Assembly (NCBI GenBank): GCA_003996215.1
Contig: QJPP01000807.1
Span: forward strand, 154,001-218,000
Length of the DNA stretch: 64,000 bases
Reading direction: 5' to 3'
Source of the DNA: Jaltomata sinuosa
Taxonomy: Eukaryota; Streptophyta; Magnoliopsida; Solanales; Solanaceae
Below the pieces are notes generated by a model. The model did not search any database, was not told the DNA's origin, and saw only the letters and a program-made list of their open reading frames with translations. Below are positions 1 through 12,951 of this stretch, piece after piece (positions within the stretch are counted from its first letter, which is position 1; each line of letters starts with the position of its first letter). The translations under genes and the position numbers were made by a program.

Positions 1-160
1 CCTAAAGCTCTAAAATAAGAAATGGACAAAAAGACCAAATAGACGGCCTGGGCACCGAACTACTTGTCCCAGCAAGTCATAAATGACTTGGGGCCACTCA
101 GGCAAGCTCTAACAGTACAAGAAAGGAAAAAATGTGTAAATGACCAAAAGGGTCATTATA
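1..160 (-). repeat. Element A 3' LTR, first 160 bp
   Basis: The reverse complement starts TATAATGACCC, the degraded form of the TGTAATGACCC start seen intact at 24202. It continues through the same U3 blocks as 9560-9390 and 24202-24370. Just inside the element (plus 161-205), the minus strand carries a TTTCGAGGATGAAAG block, a common signature after the pol stop of plant gypsy elements. The LTR continues past the left edge of the window. Confidence 0.75.
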
Positions 161-3100
161 TCATCCACTACTAAAAAGACTTTCATCCTCGAAAGTAAGG
201 AAAGAAAGAAAGACTAGAGACTTAAGAACAACAGATACAAAGCCCGCATCATTCTCTCGAAAACCTGGGTAGCTTCCGCGACCGGACGACACCTAACAGA
301 ATAGAACCAACCAAGCCTTAACTTGATACTAGCCAAGCTAGATTCCAAACTTGAACTCTAATATTCCAAAGGTATGCCAACCCAAACTGAACCTCAAGAA
401 TCACAACCGGAAAGCATCGACCCAACACCGAAACTTGAGAACCAAGGCGATCAACACACAGAACTCGAATCCTCGAAACCATAACCAAGTTTACCGTCAC
501 CACAAAGCTCTAACTCATGAACCCTCTGATCCGCAAAATCCCTTTATCCATAATCATGAAACTGCATATAAGTCAGACACTCAAACCACCCTTGAAATAT
601 CAAGTGACACCCCAAAGATCCATAGTTTTGGCTTATACTCTACCACGAATGAAGTCACCCTTTTTTACTCAAACTCTTTCCAAACCAAGCTATAGCCTAC
701 TAGCGTTTGCCATCCAAGATAACAACCCATAACATATCCTCAAAAATTGGAGTTACCTGCTCCCATTGACCATTAACCAACGAACGAACACTCTTGCTTA
801 CATCAAACAAAATAACTGAACCCAACTGAATAACCCATTTGAACCTGACTGAAGTTTGCACACCATGGTTAGGAAAGACATGTATGAACACTCTGTTTAG
901 ATGGAGAAATTCCCAAACTGTAGAACAAACCCAACCCCACTGAGCCATGCCAAGTCTAAATCAACTAACGATGAATGCACCAGGGCAACCTGCCCAACAT
1001 ACCCAAACCAAAACTAAGATCCTGCGAGAAGTGTGGTAAGCCTACCACGAAGTCTATAACCATCACTAAGTCCCAAACTCTAAGAAGTACTGCTGCTACT
1101 CTAAATACTCAAACACTATTTGAATTTGAAATTGCCTTACTAATCTCACCTCAAGAAGAAGTCTATCATACCACGAATATCAAGTCAAAGCACCCCGAAG
1201 GCAAGGGAAAAGGTACCTGGGGTTCAAGGTCGCCATTTAGCTACAAGAATTTTTACATATACCTTCAACTCATCTCTTTGGCTCGAATCAACTGCTCTAC
1301 TGCATCAGCATACAAAACCAACCAACCCTGAAACATACAACATACCAAACTTCTAGTCCATACTGGCCGAGTCTGACCAACACTGGAACCCCAAATAAAA
1401 GACAACCCCTAAAGAATCAACTAATAGAGCTTTCAACTCTCGACAACCAATGGGAACCACCAGTCTCTAAGTATCACTAGAACTCAAATTAGCCTCACTA
1501 GCCTCAACCAGCACAACCTGATCACATATAGTATACACCACTGCTGAATCTCGAACTTACACCACTAAGTCTGTCTAACCATGGTAGAAGGAACCTCGTA
1601 CTATCTAGGACACCGCTGAAATCTGGAATGTCCAGCCTAACTCAAAGGTTAGTCAAGGACTAGGTGTCCAAGGCCAACTGTCACTCCACAACTAAAAATA
1701 GGGAAGTTAATTTATCTAAACTCATTGCCTTCCAACCCAAGAAGCTGCAACCGAAGAGAATCAACTATGAACCATCCAGAGTAGTTTGCTAGCCCACGAT
1801 TTTGAAACTCAATCTCAATTGCAAATCAATGGCTCTGTCAGAACCCATAAGTAGTCCCATACACTATCGATGAACATTCAGGTACCGGAGCCCACTAGGC
1901 CATGAATACACAATTTGCTCAATCCGTAGATGCTACTGAAACTTGGCACCCCGAAAGAAGATAACAAGGAAGCCAAGGTCGATGCAATAAGTTCCCAAAG
2001 GTAATTCTAGGAATGACCACTACCTCAATCTCAGGCTAGAAGGAATTCTGACCTAGAATCTATCAAAAGAAATGACACCACAACCTGAACACGATCGACG
2101 CAAGTCACTAATACACAAGCCCAAGCAAACTCTCAATCACCACCTCAGTCAACTACTAAAATACAAAAGCACGAGCAAGGAGTAATCTCCCCCTTTTTCC
2201 ACTAAACAAAATCTTTTTTTAGCATATGCTGGACCTTACAAACTCCTTCTCAAATAAAATCTGGAGCCATTCCCTTAGCTCCCACATATATGCTGTCAAA
2301 ACTCAATAAAGCAGGAGAAGAATGGGTCTGATGCCCAACTCACCCATAATATTATGAATACAACTCAACCACGAGGCTACGGTCAACACTTAACTAACAA
2401 GGCCATAGTCGAAGCTCAACCACAAAACAGTAATTAAAAGCTAAACCAAAGAACTATGATTGAAAATCATTCCAACTGGAACTGGGGAAACAATAAAACA
2501 ACCCAAACGGACAAGAACCAAAGGAGACTATGGGAACAATCCACATACCTAACAACCTCTTAAACCAACCAAACAAAGAGGGTCGACTCTAAACACCCGA
2601 GAAAGCCAAACTAATCAATGCTGGCTAGCATAACTGGCACCTCTTAACTAGACAAGGGCTCAAACTCTGGCACAACCACCGGTAACACCAAACCATTACA
2701 AAGACTTCTAGCAATGCTAGATAACAGCCTAGGGAATAACCATCTAGGACCACTCAACAGGGAAGACTCAACACAAGTCTAGAGCCACAACAAAACTGGA
2801 ACTAGAGTCAACCAGAAAGGCTTAACAAAAACTACCCGCGAAATATAACTCTGGGTAAACACCTATCAAGGATAACTTACCCTATCCACTACTAAAGAAT
2901 AAACTACTAAGAAAACAATGCATAAACACTACAACTCAAGTAGTCAAACAACTAAACAATTAGCAGGTAGACATAAAAGCAAATAAATGATAGAAGGGAT
3001 GGAATCGCAATATGAATAGTACTATCTCTAACTGAAGGTAACAAAAGACTTACCTAGAGCAACGATATAAGGAATATATACCTCTAGCTTACCAAGAGGG

Positions 3101-3165
3101 GAATTGGACTGACGGGATCTAACTCTGGACTGTGTAGCCGAAGCTAAAGGCTCAACTATCCCATG
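161..3165 (-). other. Element A internal region without recognised coding
   Basis: About 3 kb between the gag remnant and the 3' LTR. The sequence is A/C-rich on the plus strand. Short open frames on the plus strand here (351-695, 975-1331) resemble nothing and lie opposite the element's sense strand. I found no protease, RT, RNase H or integrase motif on the minus strand. Positions from about 1858 onward recur at 10866 onward in element B with only scattered differences, so the same pol-less layout moved at least twice or was copied as a block. Confidence 0.6.
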
Positions 3166-3948
3166 CTAGGGATAAGCTCTATAGAGGTGACCAATCACTC
3201 CACAATCATAACACCCCTGCTGACTGGGATACGAGAATATGGGGCAATCCCTAGCAAAGTGCCCATGCTCACCACACTGAAAGCAAACCCCACTGAATAA
3301 AGCCGGATGGGAAGATCTCGCTGAACCTGACCAAACACCATAACCTACACAACCTGAATGCAAACATCGAAGAATTTGACCCATACCATGTCCACTAAGC
3401 TCAACATGCCCTGTACCACCACCCTCTAAAACTTGTGGAGTAACTAAAAGTGGCTGGGTATATAAGAAGCGATGGAACCTATCTCTGGTGAAGAGCCCCT
3501 TACCTCGAGTCTGAGAACCTTGGGAACTATCCTGGCAATGATGTTTCGTAGCACCACCTCTATAAGTATCATGGCATAAGCTCTCGATAGCCCAAGCATG
3601 ATCCACTATCTGGAGAAAGGTCGTCCGAACTGTAACTAAGTGCTTGGTCGCCAAGCGGATTGGTGAAATCAAACCTCTAACAAAGCTCTGAACCCTATCA
3701 AACTCTGAAGGCACAGTCCTAGAAGTACGCCTAACCATCTCATGAAACCTTGCCTCATACTCCAATACCGTCATACCACTCTGATGAAGAACTGGAAGCA
3801 CAACCCTGACTGAAGCATCATTCAAAGAACTGGGTACTGAAACACCCACCGGAGGACTCTGATTCCTAGCTATGGTGCCCTGAAGAACTGAGGTAGCCAT
3901 GAATCCAATTTGAGGCTGGGTTAACCCCACACCCCCTATTTGATGCAA
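3166..3948 (-). pseudogene. gag: Element A gag remnant with two CCHC zinc knuckles
   Basis: A 260-codon open frame. Residues near 58-95 carry the retrotransposon gag core (MTVLEYEARFHEMVRR ... FDRVQSFVRGL), which builds the virus-like particle. Near the C-terminus are two CX2CX4HX4C-type knuckles: CFQCGEHGHFARDC is intact, while in the second, CYDCGVIGHLYRAY, the last Cys is replaced by Tyr. The frame stops right after the knuckles. It is shorter than usual gypsy gags (about 350-500 residues), because the usual ~150 residues before the LEYEARF block are replaced by a short Ser/Val-rich stretch. This suggests an internal deletion already present in the family, since B shows the same join. No protease follows. 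Confidence 0.75.
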
Positions 3949-4235
3949 TCTGCTCTCATTCTAAAGTCCTGGCACTAATGGAAGCACTGAGGTAACAGAC
4001 ACGGAAGCCTTGACATCACCTGCCGTCAAACTTGCCTTAGACATATGATAAGGAATAAAAAAATGATAGTTTAGAAGTCAATAGAGCCAAGAACGCACGA
4101 TAAAGAGTCAAGAAGATGGAACTTTTACTAACAATGCCTTGCAGCCTCCCGCAGATAGGATACAGACATTATTGTATCAATCCACGAGACTCTACTTAGA
4201 TACTCGCTTCTGTACTATGACACCGATGAACCTAG

Positions 4236-4247
4236 GCTCTGATACCA
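4236..4247 (-). other. Primer binding site, tRNA-iMet type (element A)
   Basis: The minus strand reads TGGTATCAGAGC, complementary to the 3' end of plant initiator tRNA-Met, where reverse transcription is primed. It lies 3 bp inside the end of the 5' LTR, as in the other elements of this window. Confidence 0.9.
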
Positions 4248-4656
4248 AGCTATCACGATCCAATTTCTCAGGCCATGATGGCACCTACAACCCCACAGTA
4301 GGCAAACTAATTCTCGTAGCCTAGAACAGTTAGTAATGGGCTACTGCCTAACAAATATGCACAACAAGCAGAAATAAGCAGAAGCAGAATAATGTAAAGA
4401 CAAGTGGAAGCGAAAACCTGAATACATATACATATACAAGAAAGCTACACCAATCCCTAAGACTTGGTATCGATAGTATAGAAGTTTCTAATAGAATACA
4501 AGTGCTAGAAGTAACAAAATAGACTAATACAACTGTCTTTGATTACATAAAGAGTAACAATACAAAAGATGAGATGCGGTCAAGCCCCGGTCTTCAGGCG
4601 CTCACCCTAGTCTTGAATATCCAGAAGCTACACGATTCTCCACGCAATCAATGGTG

Positions 4657-7240
4657 AAATCTTACACTAATATCTGCACCAAAGAGTGCAGAAGTGTAGT
4701 ATAAGCACCAATTGCTAAGCAACGGGTACCCAGTAGGCATCATCAGCCAACTGAGCACATAAAAAATATAAAAGCAGTAATAAGCAGAATACAAGGAAAC
4801 ACTCACAGAAATAAAGTGGAAGCACAAGGAAACCAGCATGAAGAAATCAACAAGGATACAAGCAAACTATGCTAGCCACATAAGATATACATACACTGAA
4901 ACACAGGTGAAAAGAAGGAAGATGCACCAGGGATCCTTACAACAATAGTATATATAAAAAAGGAGTTTAAGAAAAAGGGTGGTGTACCGGTAACCTCAAA
5001 ATAAAAGGAAGGATAGGAAAGAAGCCAATATATAATCAAACAAGAAGCAATATGAACAAGTCGCATTAAAAACCCAACTACCAGATAAGCACAGATAGAA
5101 AAGCTCACAAGTGCAACCCTAGGATGGAATAACTAACCCACAAAGTACCAAGATACGCTAATCAACGACCATGACAAGAAAGATAGAATCTAATACCCCA
5201 AACTCGCTCAGAAATCTACACAATCAGAATCTCAACAATACCAGTCCCATTAGCCTCTCAATAATCATAGTCCCAAGTCGGTGCCTCAATAGGCTAAAAC
5301 CATAATTCCAACTGGTACCACAGGTCATAACAAGCTCTAAGAAATGAATGGAGAAATATAATCTACCTACAGTCCCAACGGCCGCCCATACAACTAAGGA
5401 ACACAATCAAGTGAAAACAAACCCTTCGGCCGCCCATACAACCAAAGCATACACTGAGCACACAACAAACAAGGGTAGAATCGGAGCATAATATGCATGA
5501 TGATATATGATGAATCTGGTGTGATAATAGTGTCGTATGTTACCCCCTCTGGTACATATAAGGCCCAATAGAGGCAGGATCCATGGTAGGCTCTTCTCGT
5601 GTACCTCTGCTATGCTGTATACCCCTTCTTCTTGCATGCTGCATCAGATCGTAGCCTGTGGCCCAGGAATGGCAGGGTCCATGAAGGTCTACTCATAGAC
5701 CAAATATTAAAACCCGCAAACCTAAAAGTGTAACTCAATAATCGTAACCTCATAGTACATGCCCAGCTTTGACTCAGGTCTAAATCAGTAGTAGAAATCT
5801 CAAAGACTTTCTCAAAGGGTGCCCAAAGTATATACGGGTCTAGAATCAGTAATAAATCCTCAGTAACCCTCTCAAAGGGTGCCCGGAGCGTAGTCGGGTC
5901 TAAAACCATCATAAAATGATGTCTAGCACTCCGACATACTCGAGTCTAGTATCAGTAAATAATTAGTGAGAAAATTAGCATAATACCACTTTTATCTCGA
6001 GAAAAATCCACCAGTCAACGGGTAATCAGTAGGCATCATCGACCAACTGAGCGCATATAAGATATAAAAATAGTAAGTAGCAGATAGCAAGAAAGTAGTC
6101 ACCAAAGCAATAGAGAAAGCACAAGAAACTAGCATGGAGAATAGGCAACCAAGAGTTACAAACATACAATGCTAGCACATAAGAAAGAGTGACACACCTA
6201 GGATCCTTGCATCAATAGTAAAAATAAAGAGGGAGAGAATCGGGAACATAGCAGTATACCGGTAACCTCAAGTAAGAAGGGAAAAAAGGGAAGCAACCCA
6301 AGATAATCAACTAGAAACCATAAAAGTAAAGAAAACATACTAAAAACACCAACTCTCAAGATAAGTATGAACCGAGATCCATCTCACAATTTGCAACCTA
6401 GAATGAATAACTAAACCACTAGAACAAGGAGTTCTACTCTGAATCAAGATAAAGAACAACGTCCGACAAATCACAACCACTCTGGAGAACACACGATGGA
6501 GCCACAAAGTTATAGGACTCACTAGCCCCTCAGTACTCAAGCCCAAAACTCGGAGCCTCAACATGCTAAAAATTACCAATCTCACAAGAACCAAGGACCG
6601 TAACTAGTTCTATAAAATGACAAGAGTAATATAATCTACCTACAGTCCCAACGGCCGCCCATACAACCGAGAAATAAAATCAAGTGAAAACCAACCCTAT
6701 GGCCACCCATACAACTGGAGCGTACACTGAACGCACAACAAACAAGGGTGGAATCTGAGTAAAATATGCATGATGATGTGATATGATGAATCTGTAACCA
6801 AGTGTGATCGCAGTGCTGTATGTTACCCCCTCCGGTGCCCCAAAGGTCCAATAAAGGTAGGATCCATGGAAGGACATTTCTTGAGTACCTCTCCTTCACT
6901 GTATATCCCCTCTCTCTGGTCACCGTCATCCCGTAGCACTTGGTCCAAAATGGTAGGGTCCATGTAGGTCTACTCGTAGACCACATACCAATACGAAACT
7001 CAATATATCTCACTAATTGAAATCTTATAGTACGTGCGCGGATTCAATCCGAGTGTAAATCAGTAGTCATGTATCTATAACCCTCATCAAGGGTGCTCGG
7101 AGCATATCCGGGTCTAAAACAGAAATCAAGTATCAAAATCCCTAAACAGGGTCCCGGCTCGTATCCGGGTCTAAATTTGTCAAAAATAATATCTAGGACT
7201 ACGGTCCAGCTGAGCCTAGTATAAGGATGAAAACCAGTAA
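4657..7240 (-). repeat. ~1.3-kb tandem duplication inside the LTR of element A
   Basis: Blocks recur in order about 1280-1310 bp apart: the CAGTAGGCATCATC block at 4731 and 6030, the CAGTCCCAACGGCCGCCCAT block at 5371 and 6645, the GGATCCATGG block at 5578 and 6861, and the inverted repeat GGTCTACTC(G/A)TAGACC at 5686 and 6967. The two copies are clearly diverged, so the duplication is old. B carries the same arrangement (13660 and 14970 onward), so it predates the A/B split. Confidence 0.75.
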
Positions 7241-8309
7241 TCAAATCATCGTAGTATCCTCTCTACTCTGAGAGGTTTCATGAAAGCCAGTTCCAAAACC
7301 CTTTCGAAGTCACATTACCAAAAATGGGCCCTCGGGGCCATGCAAGGTTTAAAAAATCATTTATAGTAGGCCCGAAGCCAAATCAGTAGTAAAACATGTA
7401 GGGAAAACCTTTTTCATGTATGATATGATCACAACCAATAGAGTAGCCCAAAATGGCTCACAAACAATTCCTATCGGCCCTGCATAGGCTCAAAAGCTCT
7501 ACATCAGTCATAACCAACCTAGAAGGATATCTCTATGTCCGGTACTCGCGGACATTCCCAAATAATCCACCATCTATGTTCCAGAGTAAATACAAGGCCA
7601 CACATGACCACAAAGGTAATATACAATACTACACGAATACTACAATCAGCGTATAAAATAAACGGATAGAAAAGACGGGCAAGGTCTGGGGTACCAACCT
7701 AAAACAACCCACCCAAGGATACTAACTAATGCAGTTATAGCCTATATATGCAGAGTCTAGGTAGGGAAAGCCATAACCTACTTGTCGTCCGATGAATAGC
7801 TGTGAGGACGGTGTCGTCCAGGCTTGAACTGCTCCAGGAAGCTCCAATTCGCAAAACCACTATCAACACAATAATCTATACGTCAAAACCAGACTAACGA
7901 TACCCATAATGTCATAAACATAACTGGGTCGAAATCCAAGTCACAAATGGGCTCGTGGGCTCTACAACCCAAAACCAGAAACCAAAAACACCAAAGTGTT
8001 CCATACCTTCCCGAGAGCACATGCTCAAAATTTGAGCGGAAATAGAACATGGAAAGGGGTCAAAACATCCCCAAGAATCCATAATTTAAAGAGGGGAATT
8101 AATGGAGGAAAACGGAAATTAAAGAGAGAATTACCCGCTTTTAGAAGCCACAAAATGAGCAAGGATCATCAAATAATACCCTCCAATCGGTTTGGATCAA
8201 TAATGGTGAAATATGGTGTTTTTGGGAGCTCTTGGCAATGGAGGATCGGACTTTGTTATGTTTATGAAATGGAGAAGAAAGCAAGAAAATCCAACTTAAG
8301 CTGACTGTC

Positions 8310-8480
8310 TTGGCCTTCGCGAACGCGACCAAGGCATCGCCTTCGCGAAGAGCAAAAAGGGTGGCTGGACAAATGGCCTTCGCAAACGCGGCCAAGGCCC
8401 GTGAATGCGAAGAACAAAGTTGGGACGGCTGGAAATGCCCTTCGCGAACGCAACCAAGGCCAGTAAACGCGAAGAACAAA
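8310..8480 (-). repeat. CpG-rich inverted-repeat cluster in U3 of element A
   Basis: Three imperfect copies of a ~50-70-bp unit each hold a CCTTCGCGAA-like block and a closing CGAAG. They include the perfect 10-bp palindrome CTTCGCGAAG at 8341-8350. The surrounding LTR is A+T-rich, so the cluster stands out. The D copy of the family has a diverged cluster at the matching place (TAGCGCTA palindromes at 24896-24903 and 24943-24950). Confidence 0.65.
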
Positions 8481-8802
8481 AGTGTTATGACAACAACCAG
8501 CTGTTCAAGGGCAGATTTTCACACTTTGGGTCCCCGGGAATGCATCCGGGGTCCTGCAAACATAAATGACTTGAGCTATTCGACTAGAAACGACATTCCG
8601 GATCCAATGGAATTGATAAAAATCCCATCAGAGGTCGATTTAATAAAAAGTGGACCCCACGCCTAAAATCAACCTTTAGCCAATAATTTCCAAAATGGAA
8701 CCCAATGGCCAAAATCAAATCCGAAAGCCTCGGGACCCAAACTAATGTTCCCTCTAGCCTGAACTTGACATTCCAAAGCTAATGGCACTGATGAAATTTT
8801 CA

Positions 8803-9560
8803 TCCGAGATTGTCTTCTCCAAATGTTGACCAAAGTCAACAAAACAAGCCCAATTAGCCTGAAAACACAGAACGAGAGAGAATTCCAAGCTGAAAAGATC
8901 TTGAATCCCGACCAAAGGTCCCACTAGATCAAAGTTCATGCTTCGGAGCTAACAAAACCTTTAGAATTTAATTCCAAGCATGTTCACCAAGAATGTTGAC
9001 TAAAGTCAACGGTTTTAAAAGCTTAAAGCTCTAAAATAAGGAACGGACAAATAACCAAACCAACGGCCCGAGCCCCAAACTACCAGGCCCAGCAACCCCT
9101 AAATGACTTACGGCCACTACATGTAAGCTCTAATGGTACAAGAAAGGTGAAAATGCATAAATGACCGGAAGGGTCATTCATCCGAGATCGTCTTCTCCGA
9201 ATGTTGACCAAAGTCAACCAAACAAGCCCAACTGGCCTAAAAACACAGAACGAGAGAGAATTCTAAGCTGAAAAGCTCTTGGATCCCGACCAAATGTCCC
9301 ACTAGACCAAAGTCCATGCTTCAGAGCTAATGGAACCGTCAAAATTCAATTCCGAGCATATTCACCAAGAATGTTGACTGAAGTCAGCAGTTTCAAAAGC
9401 TTAAAGCTCTAAAATAAAGAACGGCCAAAAAGACCAAACCAACGGCCCATACACTGAACTACCAGTCCTAGCATACCATAAATGACTTGGGGCCACTGCA
9501 AGCAAGCTCTAACGGTACAAGAAAGGAGAAAATGCGTAAATGACCGGAAGGGCCATTATA
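8803..9560 (-). repeat. 378-bp tandem duplication at the LTR start, with W-box inverted pairs
   Basis: The block that starts TCCGAGAT(T/C)GTCTTCTCC at 8803 starts again at 9181. Both copies run to the LTR-start signature (GGGTCATTCA at 9170, GGCCATTATA at 9551). Each copy holds two inverted repeats of the form GTTGAC-N4-GTCAAC (8825, 8996, 9205; diverged at 9372). GTTGAC contains the WRKY W-box core TTGAC, so each is a pair of facing W-boxes. Confidence 0.75.
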
Positions 9561-10865
9561 TTTTGGTTGAGAATTTATGCTTGAAGCTTGTGATTTTGTG
9601 TTAATTATACCTTATTGACTATCATATGTGGAAACCCTCAATTTTTATGAGCCTCTTCCTTTAATCCAATTCTAGGAATCTGATTCTGGGTTTGCTCTGT
9701 TGTGTATGCAATTTCTAAACTTGCTTTTTGTTTCTGTTTCATACTTGTATACCAGTTTGATAGTTTGATCTGTCTGACCCTCCTTCTTTGAGTTTGAATT
9801 TTTGTTGACAACTTTGAGACTTGATTCATTTTGTCACTTTTGATCCTTATTGATTAATTTCAACATCTTAGCTCTCTAATTGATCTCGTTTCCTTAGTTG
9901 GATTTGAATGGCTGTGTTATTTAGTTATTATTGGTGAGTTTTGATATGCATTTGGTTACTCATTAATTCTTTCATCCCTTTGATTGATTTTTCTTCCTTC
10001 CAGGGATTAGAATAGCTTAGTACTTAGTTAATTATGGTAATGTGTTGACCTGTTTTCTCCCTAATTGATTCGATTACTTAATTTCGGGAAAAGACTTTGG
10101 TGTTGATAATTTTGCTACTGGTCTATTTATGGTTAGAAAATAAAGTCAGACCCATTTTTGTATGCTAATTGATCTGGCTATTGTAATTAAGGTAAAGGAT
10201 TCCCTTGATTCACTCTTTAAATTATTTTATTTCCTTACCCAAGTCTCACTATAAAAACACCTCTTTTCCCTCATTATTTCTCAGACTTCACAAACATTTA
10301 CTACTCTTATATTATTAAGAACTCTCCTCTGTGAACAATGTTATTGATTACTAAGTGTTGGGTCTCGAATTTCTCTTATTATTTACTATAAATTGGTAGG
10401 TCTCTTAATTCATATACATAATTTATGAGTGTGACAAAAAGCATGACTATAGGGGTTTAAAGCTAATAATTGTTGCCTACTTGATTATGTGATACAAACT
10501 TCCATTATTTGTTGATCATGTATTAGTTATATGACTGCCATGAATTTTCTTGGTGTATGTTGTATGGACAGAGGGCCTTAAATGCATGCTATTTGACATG
10601 GACAATGCCTAAGACCTTTGAGGTTCTCATGAAACTTTGCCATGTCAGGGACCAGTATTAGGAATTGTTAGGGGGATTCTCGGGATTTTGTATGTTTAAT
10701 TTGGCAGGTTATTTGCTAGCAGATCTGTTTGGAAATTGTGAAGAGTTACCGAGGATTTGGGAGTCTCCAAACACTTGGATTCTATTTTGTCTTATTTTAT
10801 TTCCTTTTTCATTCATTATTTGATCTGTAATATTATTGTATAAACCTTGATAGTAAATAAAAGAT
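9561..10865 (+). repeat. Fragment of a Tat/Ogre-like LTR (same family as 43882-50615)
   Basis: The segment around 10570-10790 matches the reverse complement of about 45720-45900: both hold GAGGTTCTCATGAAACTTT, a nearby TTAGG(G/A)AT(C/T) block and GGATTTTGTATGTTT in order. A likely core promoter, CTATAAAAACACC, lies at 10251-10263, followed by a pyrimidine-rich stretch. Both ends are cut, by element A on the left and element B on the right. No coding region is seen. Confidence 0.6.
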
Positions 10866-12167
10866 TCATACACTATCGATGAACACTCAGATACCGGAGC
10901 CCACTAGGCCATGAATACACAATTTTCTCAATCCTTAGATGCTACTGAAACTTGGCTACCCCAAAGAAGATAACAAGGAAGCCAAGGTCGATGCAATAAA
11001 CTCCCAAAGGTAATTCTAGGAATGACTACTACCTCAATCTCAGGCTAGAAGGAATTTTGACCTAGAATCTATCAAAAGAAATGACACCACAACCTGAACT
11101 CGGTCGACGCAAGTCACTAATACACAAGCCCTAGCAAACTCTCAATCACCACCTCAGTCAACTACTAAAATACAAAAGCACGAGCAAGGAGTAATATCCC
11201 CCTTTTTCCACTAAACAAAACCTTTCTTTAGCATATACTGGACCTTACAAACTCCTTCTCAAATAAAATCTGGAGCCATTCCCTTAGCTCCCACATATAT
11301 GCTTTCAAAACTCAATAAAGCAGGAGAAGAATGGGTCTGATGCCCAACTCACCCATAATATTATGAATACAACTCAACCACGAGGCTACGGTCAACACTT
11401 AACTAACAAGACCATAGTCAAAGCTCAACCACAAAACAATAATTAAAAGCTAAACCAAAGAACTACGATTGAAAATTATTCCAACTTGAACTGGGGAAAC
11501 AATAAAACAACCCAAACGGACAAGAACCGAAGGAGACTATGGAAACAATCCACATACCTAACAACCTCTTAAACCAACCAAACAAAGAGGGTCGACTCTA
11601 AACACCCGAGAAAGCCAAACTAATCAATGCTGGCTAGCATAACTGACACCTCTTAACTAGACAAGGGCTCAAACTCTGGCACAACCACCGGTAACACAAA
11701 ACCATTACAAATACTTCTAGCAATGCTACATAACAGCCTAGGAAATAACCATCTAGGACCACTCAACAGGGAAGACTCAACACAAGTCTAGAGCCACAAC
11801 AAAACTGGAACTAGAGTCAACCAGAAAGGCTTAACAAAAACTACCCGCGAGCTACAATTCTGGGTAAACACCTATCAAGGATAACTCACCCTATCCACTA
11901 CTAAAGAATAAACTACTAAGAAACAAATGCATAAACACTACAACTCAAGTAGTCAAACAACTAAACAATTAGCAGGTAGACATAAAAGCAAATAAATGAT
12001 AGAAGGGATGGAATCGCAATACAAATAGTACTATCTCTAACCGAAGGTAACAAAAGCCTTACCTAGAGCAACAATATAAATACCTCTGGCCTACGAACAG
12101 GGGAATTGGACTGACGGAATCTAACTCTGGACTGTGTAGCCGAAGCTAAAGGCTCAACTATCCCATG

Positions 12168-12951
12168 CTAGTGATAAGCTCTATAGAGGTGACCAATCAC
12201 TCCACAATCATAACATCCCTGCTGACTGGGATACGAGAATGTGGGGCAATCCCTAGCAAAGTGCTCATGCTCTCCACACTGAAAGCAAACCCCACTGAAT
12301 AAAGCCAGATGGGAAGATCTCGCTAAACCTGACCAAACACATGGCCTACACAACCTTATTGCAAACCTAGAAGAATCTGACCCATACCATGTCCACTAAG
12401 CTCAACAAGCCCTGTACCACCACCCTCTAAAACCTGTGGAGTAACTAAAAGTGGCCGGGTATATAAGAAGCGATGGAACCTATCTCTGGTGAAGAGCCCC
12501 TTACCTCGAGTCTGAGAACCTTGGGAACTATCCTGGCAATAATGTTTCCTAGAAACCACCTCAATAAGTCTCATGGCATAAACTCTCGATAGCCCAAGCA
12601 TGATCCACTACCTGGAGAAAGGTCGTCCAAACTGTAACTAAGTGCTTGGTCGCCAAGCGAATTGGTGAAATAAAAACCTCTAACAAAGCTCTGAACCCTA
12701 TCAAACTCTGAAGGCACAGTCCTAGCAGTACGCCTAACCATCTCATGAAACCTGGCCTCATACTCCAATACCATCATACCACTCTGCTGAAGAACTGGAA
12801 GCACAACCCTGACTGAAGCATCACTCAAAGAACTGGGTACTGAAACACCCACCGGAGAACTCAGATTCCTAGCTATGGTGCCCTGAAGAACTGAGGTAGC
12901 CCTGAATCCAATTTGAGGCTGGGTTAACCCCACACCCACTATCTGATACAA
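12168..12951 (-). pseudogene. gag: Element B gag remnant, frameshifted
   Basis: Collinear with the element A gag but broken into three open pieces (12951-12571, 12601-12356, 12353-12168) by small indels. The gag core (MMVLEYEARFHEMVRR) is in the first piece. The last holds both CCHC knuckles, again with Tyr in place of the final Cys of the second. The shared Tyr and shared N-terminal shortening show that these are family traits rather than damage specific to one copy. Confidence 0.7.

Larger units (their letters stand above)
1..9560 (-). mobile_element. Element A: non-autonomous Ty3/gypsy-type LTR retrotransposon
   Basis: Read on the minus strand, the order is 5' LTR (9560 to 4251), tRNA-iMet primer binding site (4247 to 4236), a gag remnant (3948 to 3166), a long stretch without recognised coding, and the start of the 3' LTR (160 to 1, cut by the window edge). 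The two LTR starts agree: both begin with a TATAATGACC/TATAATGGCC block and continue with the same order of short blocks. The internal region shows none of the usual pol signatures (protease DxGxT, RT FxDD, RNase H, integrase HHCC/DDE) in either A or its sister copy B, so mobilisation would need proteins from another element. Seen: LTR, PBS, gag. Inferred: non-autonomous status. The target duplication cannot be tested because the 3' end lies outside the window. Confidence 0.8.
4251..9560 (-). repeat. Element A 5' LTR (about 5.3 kb, internally duplicated)
   Basis: The LTR runs from 9560 (U3 start) to 4251 (end, ...CGTGATA, just before the PBS). It is unusually long because of two internal duplications: a 378-bp tandem copy at the U3 start (8803-9180 and 9181-9558) and a ~1.3-kb copy in its downstream half (about 4657-5970 and 5970-7240). 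Many small open frames here are shadows; I see no gene. The family recurs as B (13254-15784) and D (24202-27050). Confidence 0.75.

Noticed and set aside
351..1331. Plus-strand frames of 114 and 118 codons
   Set aside because: They lie antisense to element A, have biased A/C-rich composition and no recognisable motif. They are chance openings.
4648..5108. Minus-strand hydrophobic small frames (also 13651-14111)
   Set aside because: They fall within LTR sequence and arise from A+T-rich codons. The same frames recur only because the LTR is repeated.
8310..8480. Possible CRISPR-like array from regularly spaced CCTTCGCGAA blocks
   Set aside because: Only three diverged units in an LTR of a plant genome; no spacers of constant length.
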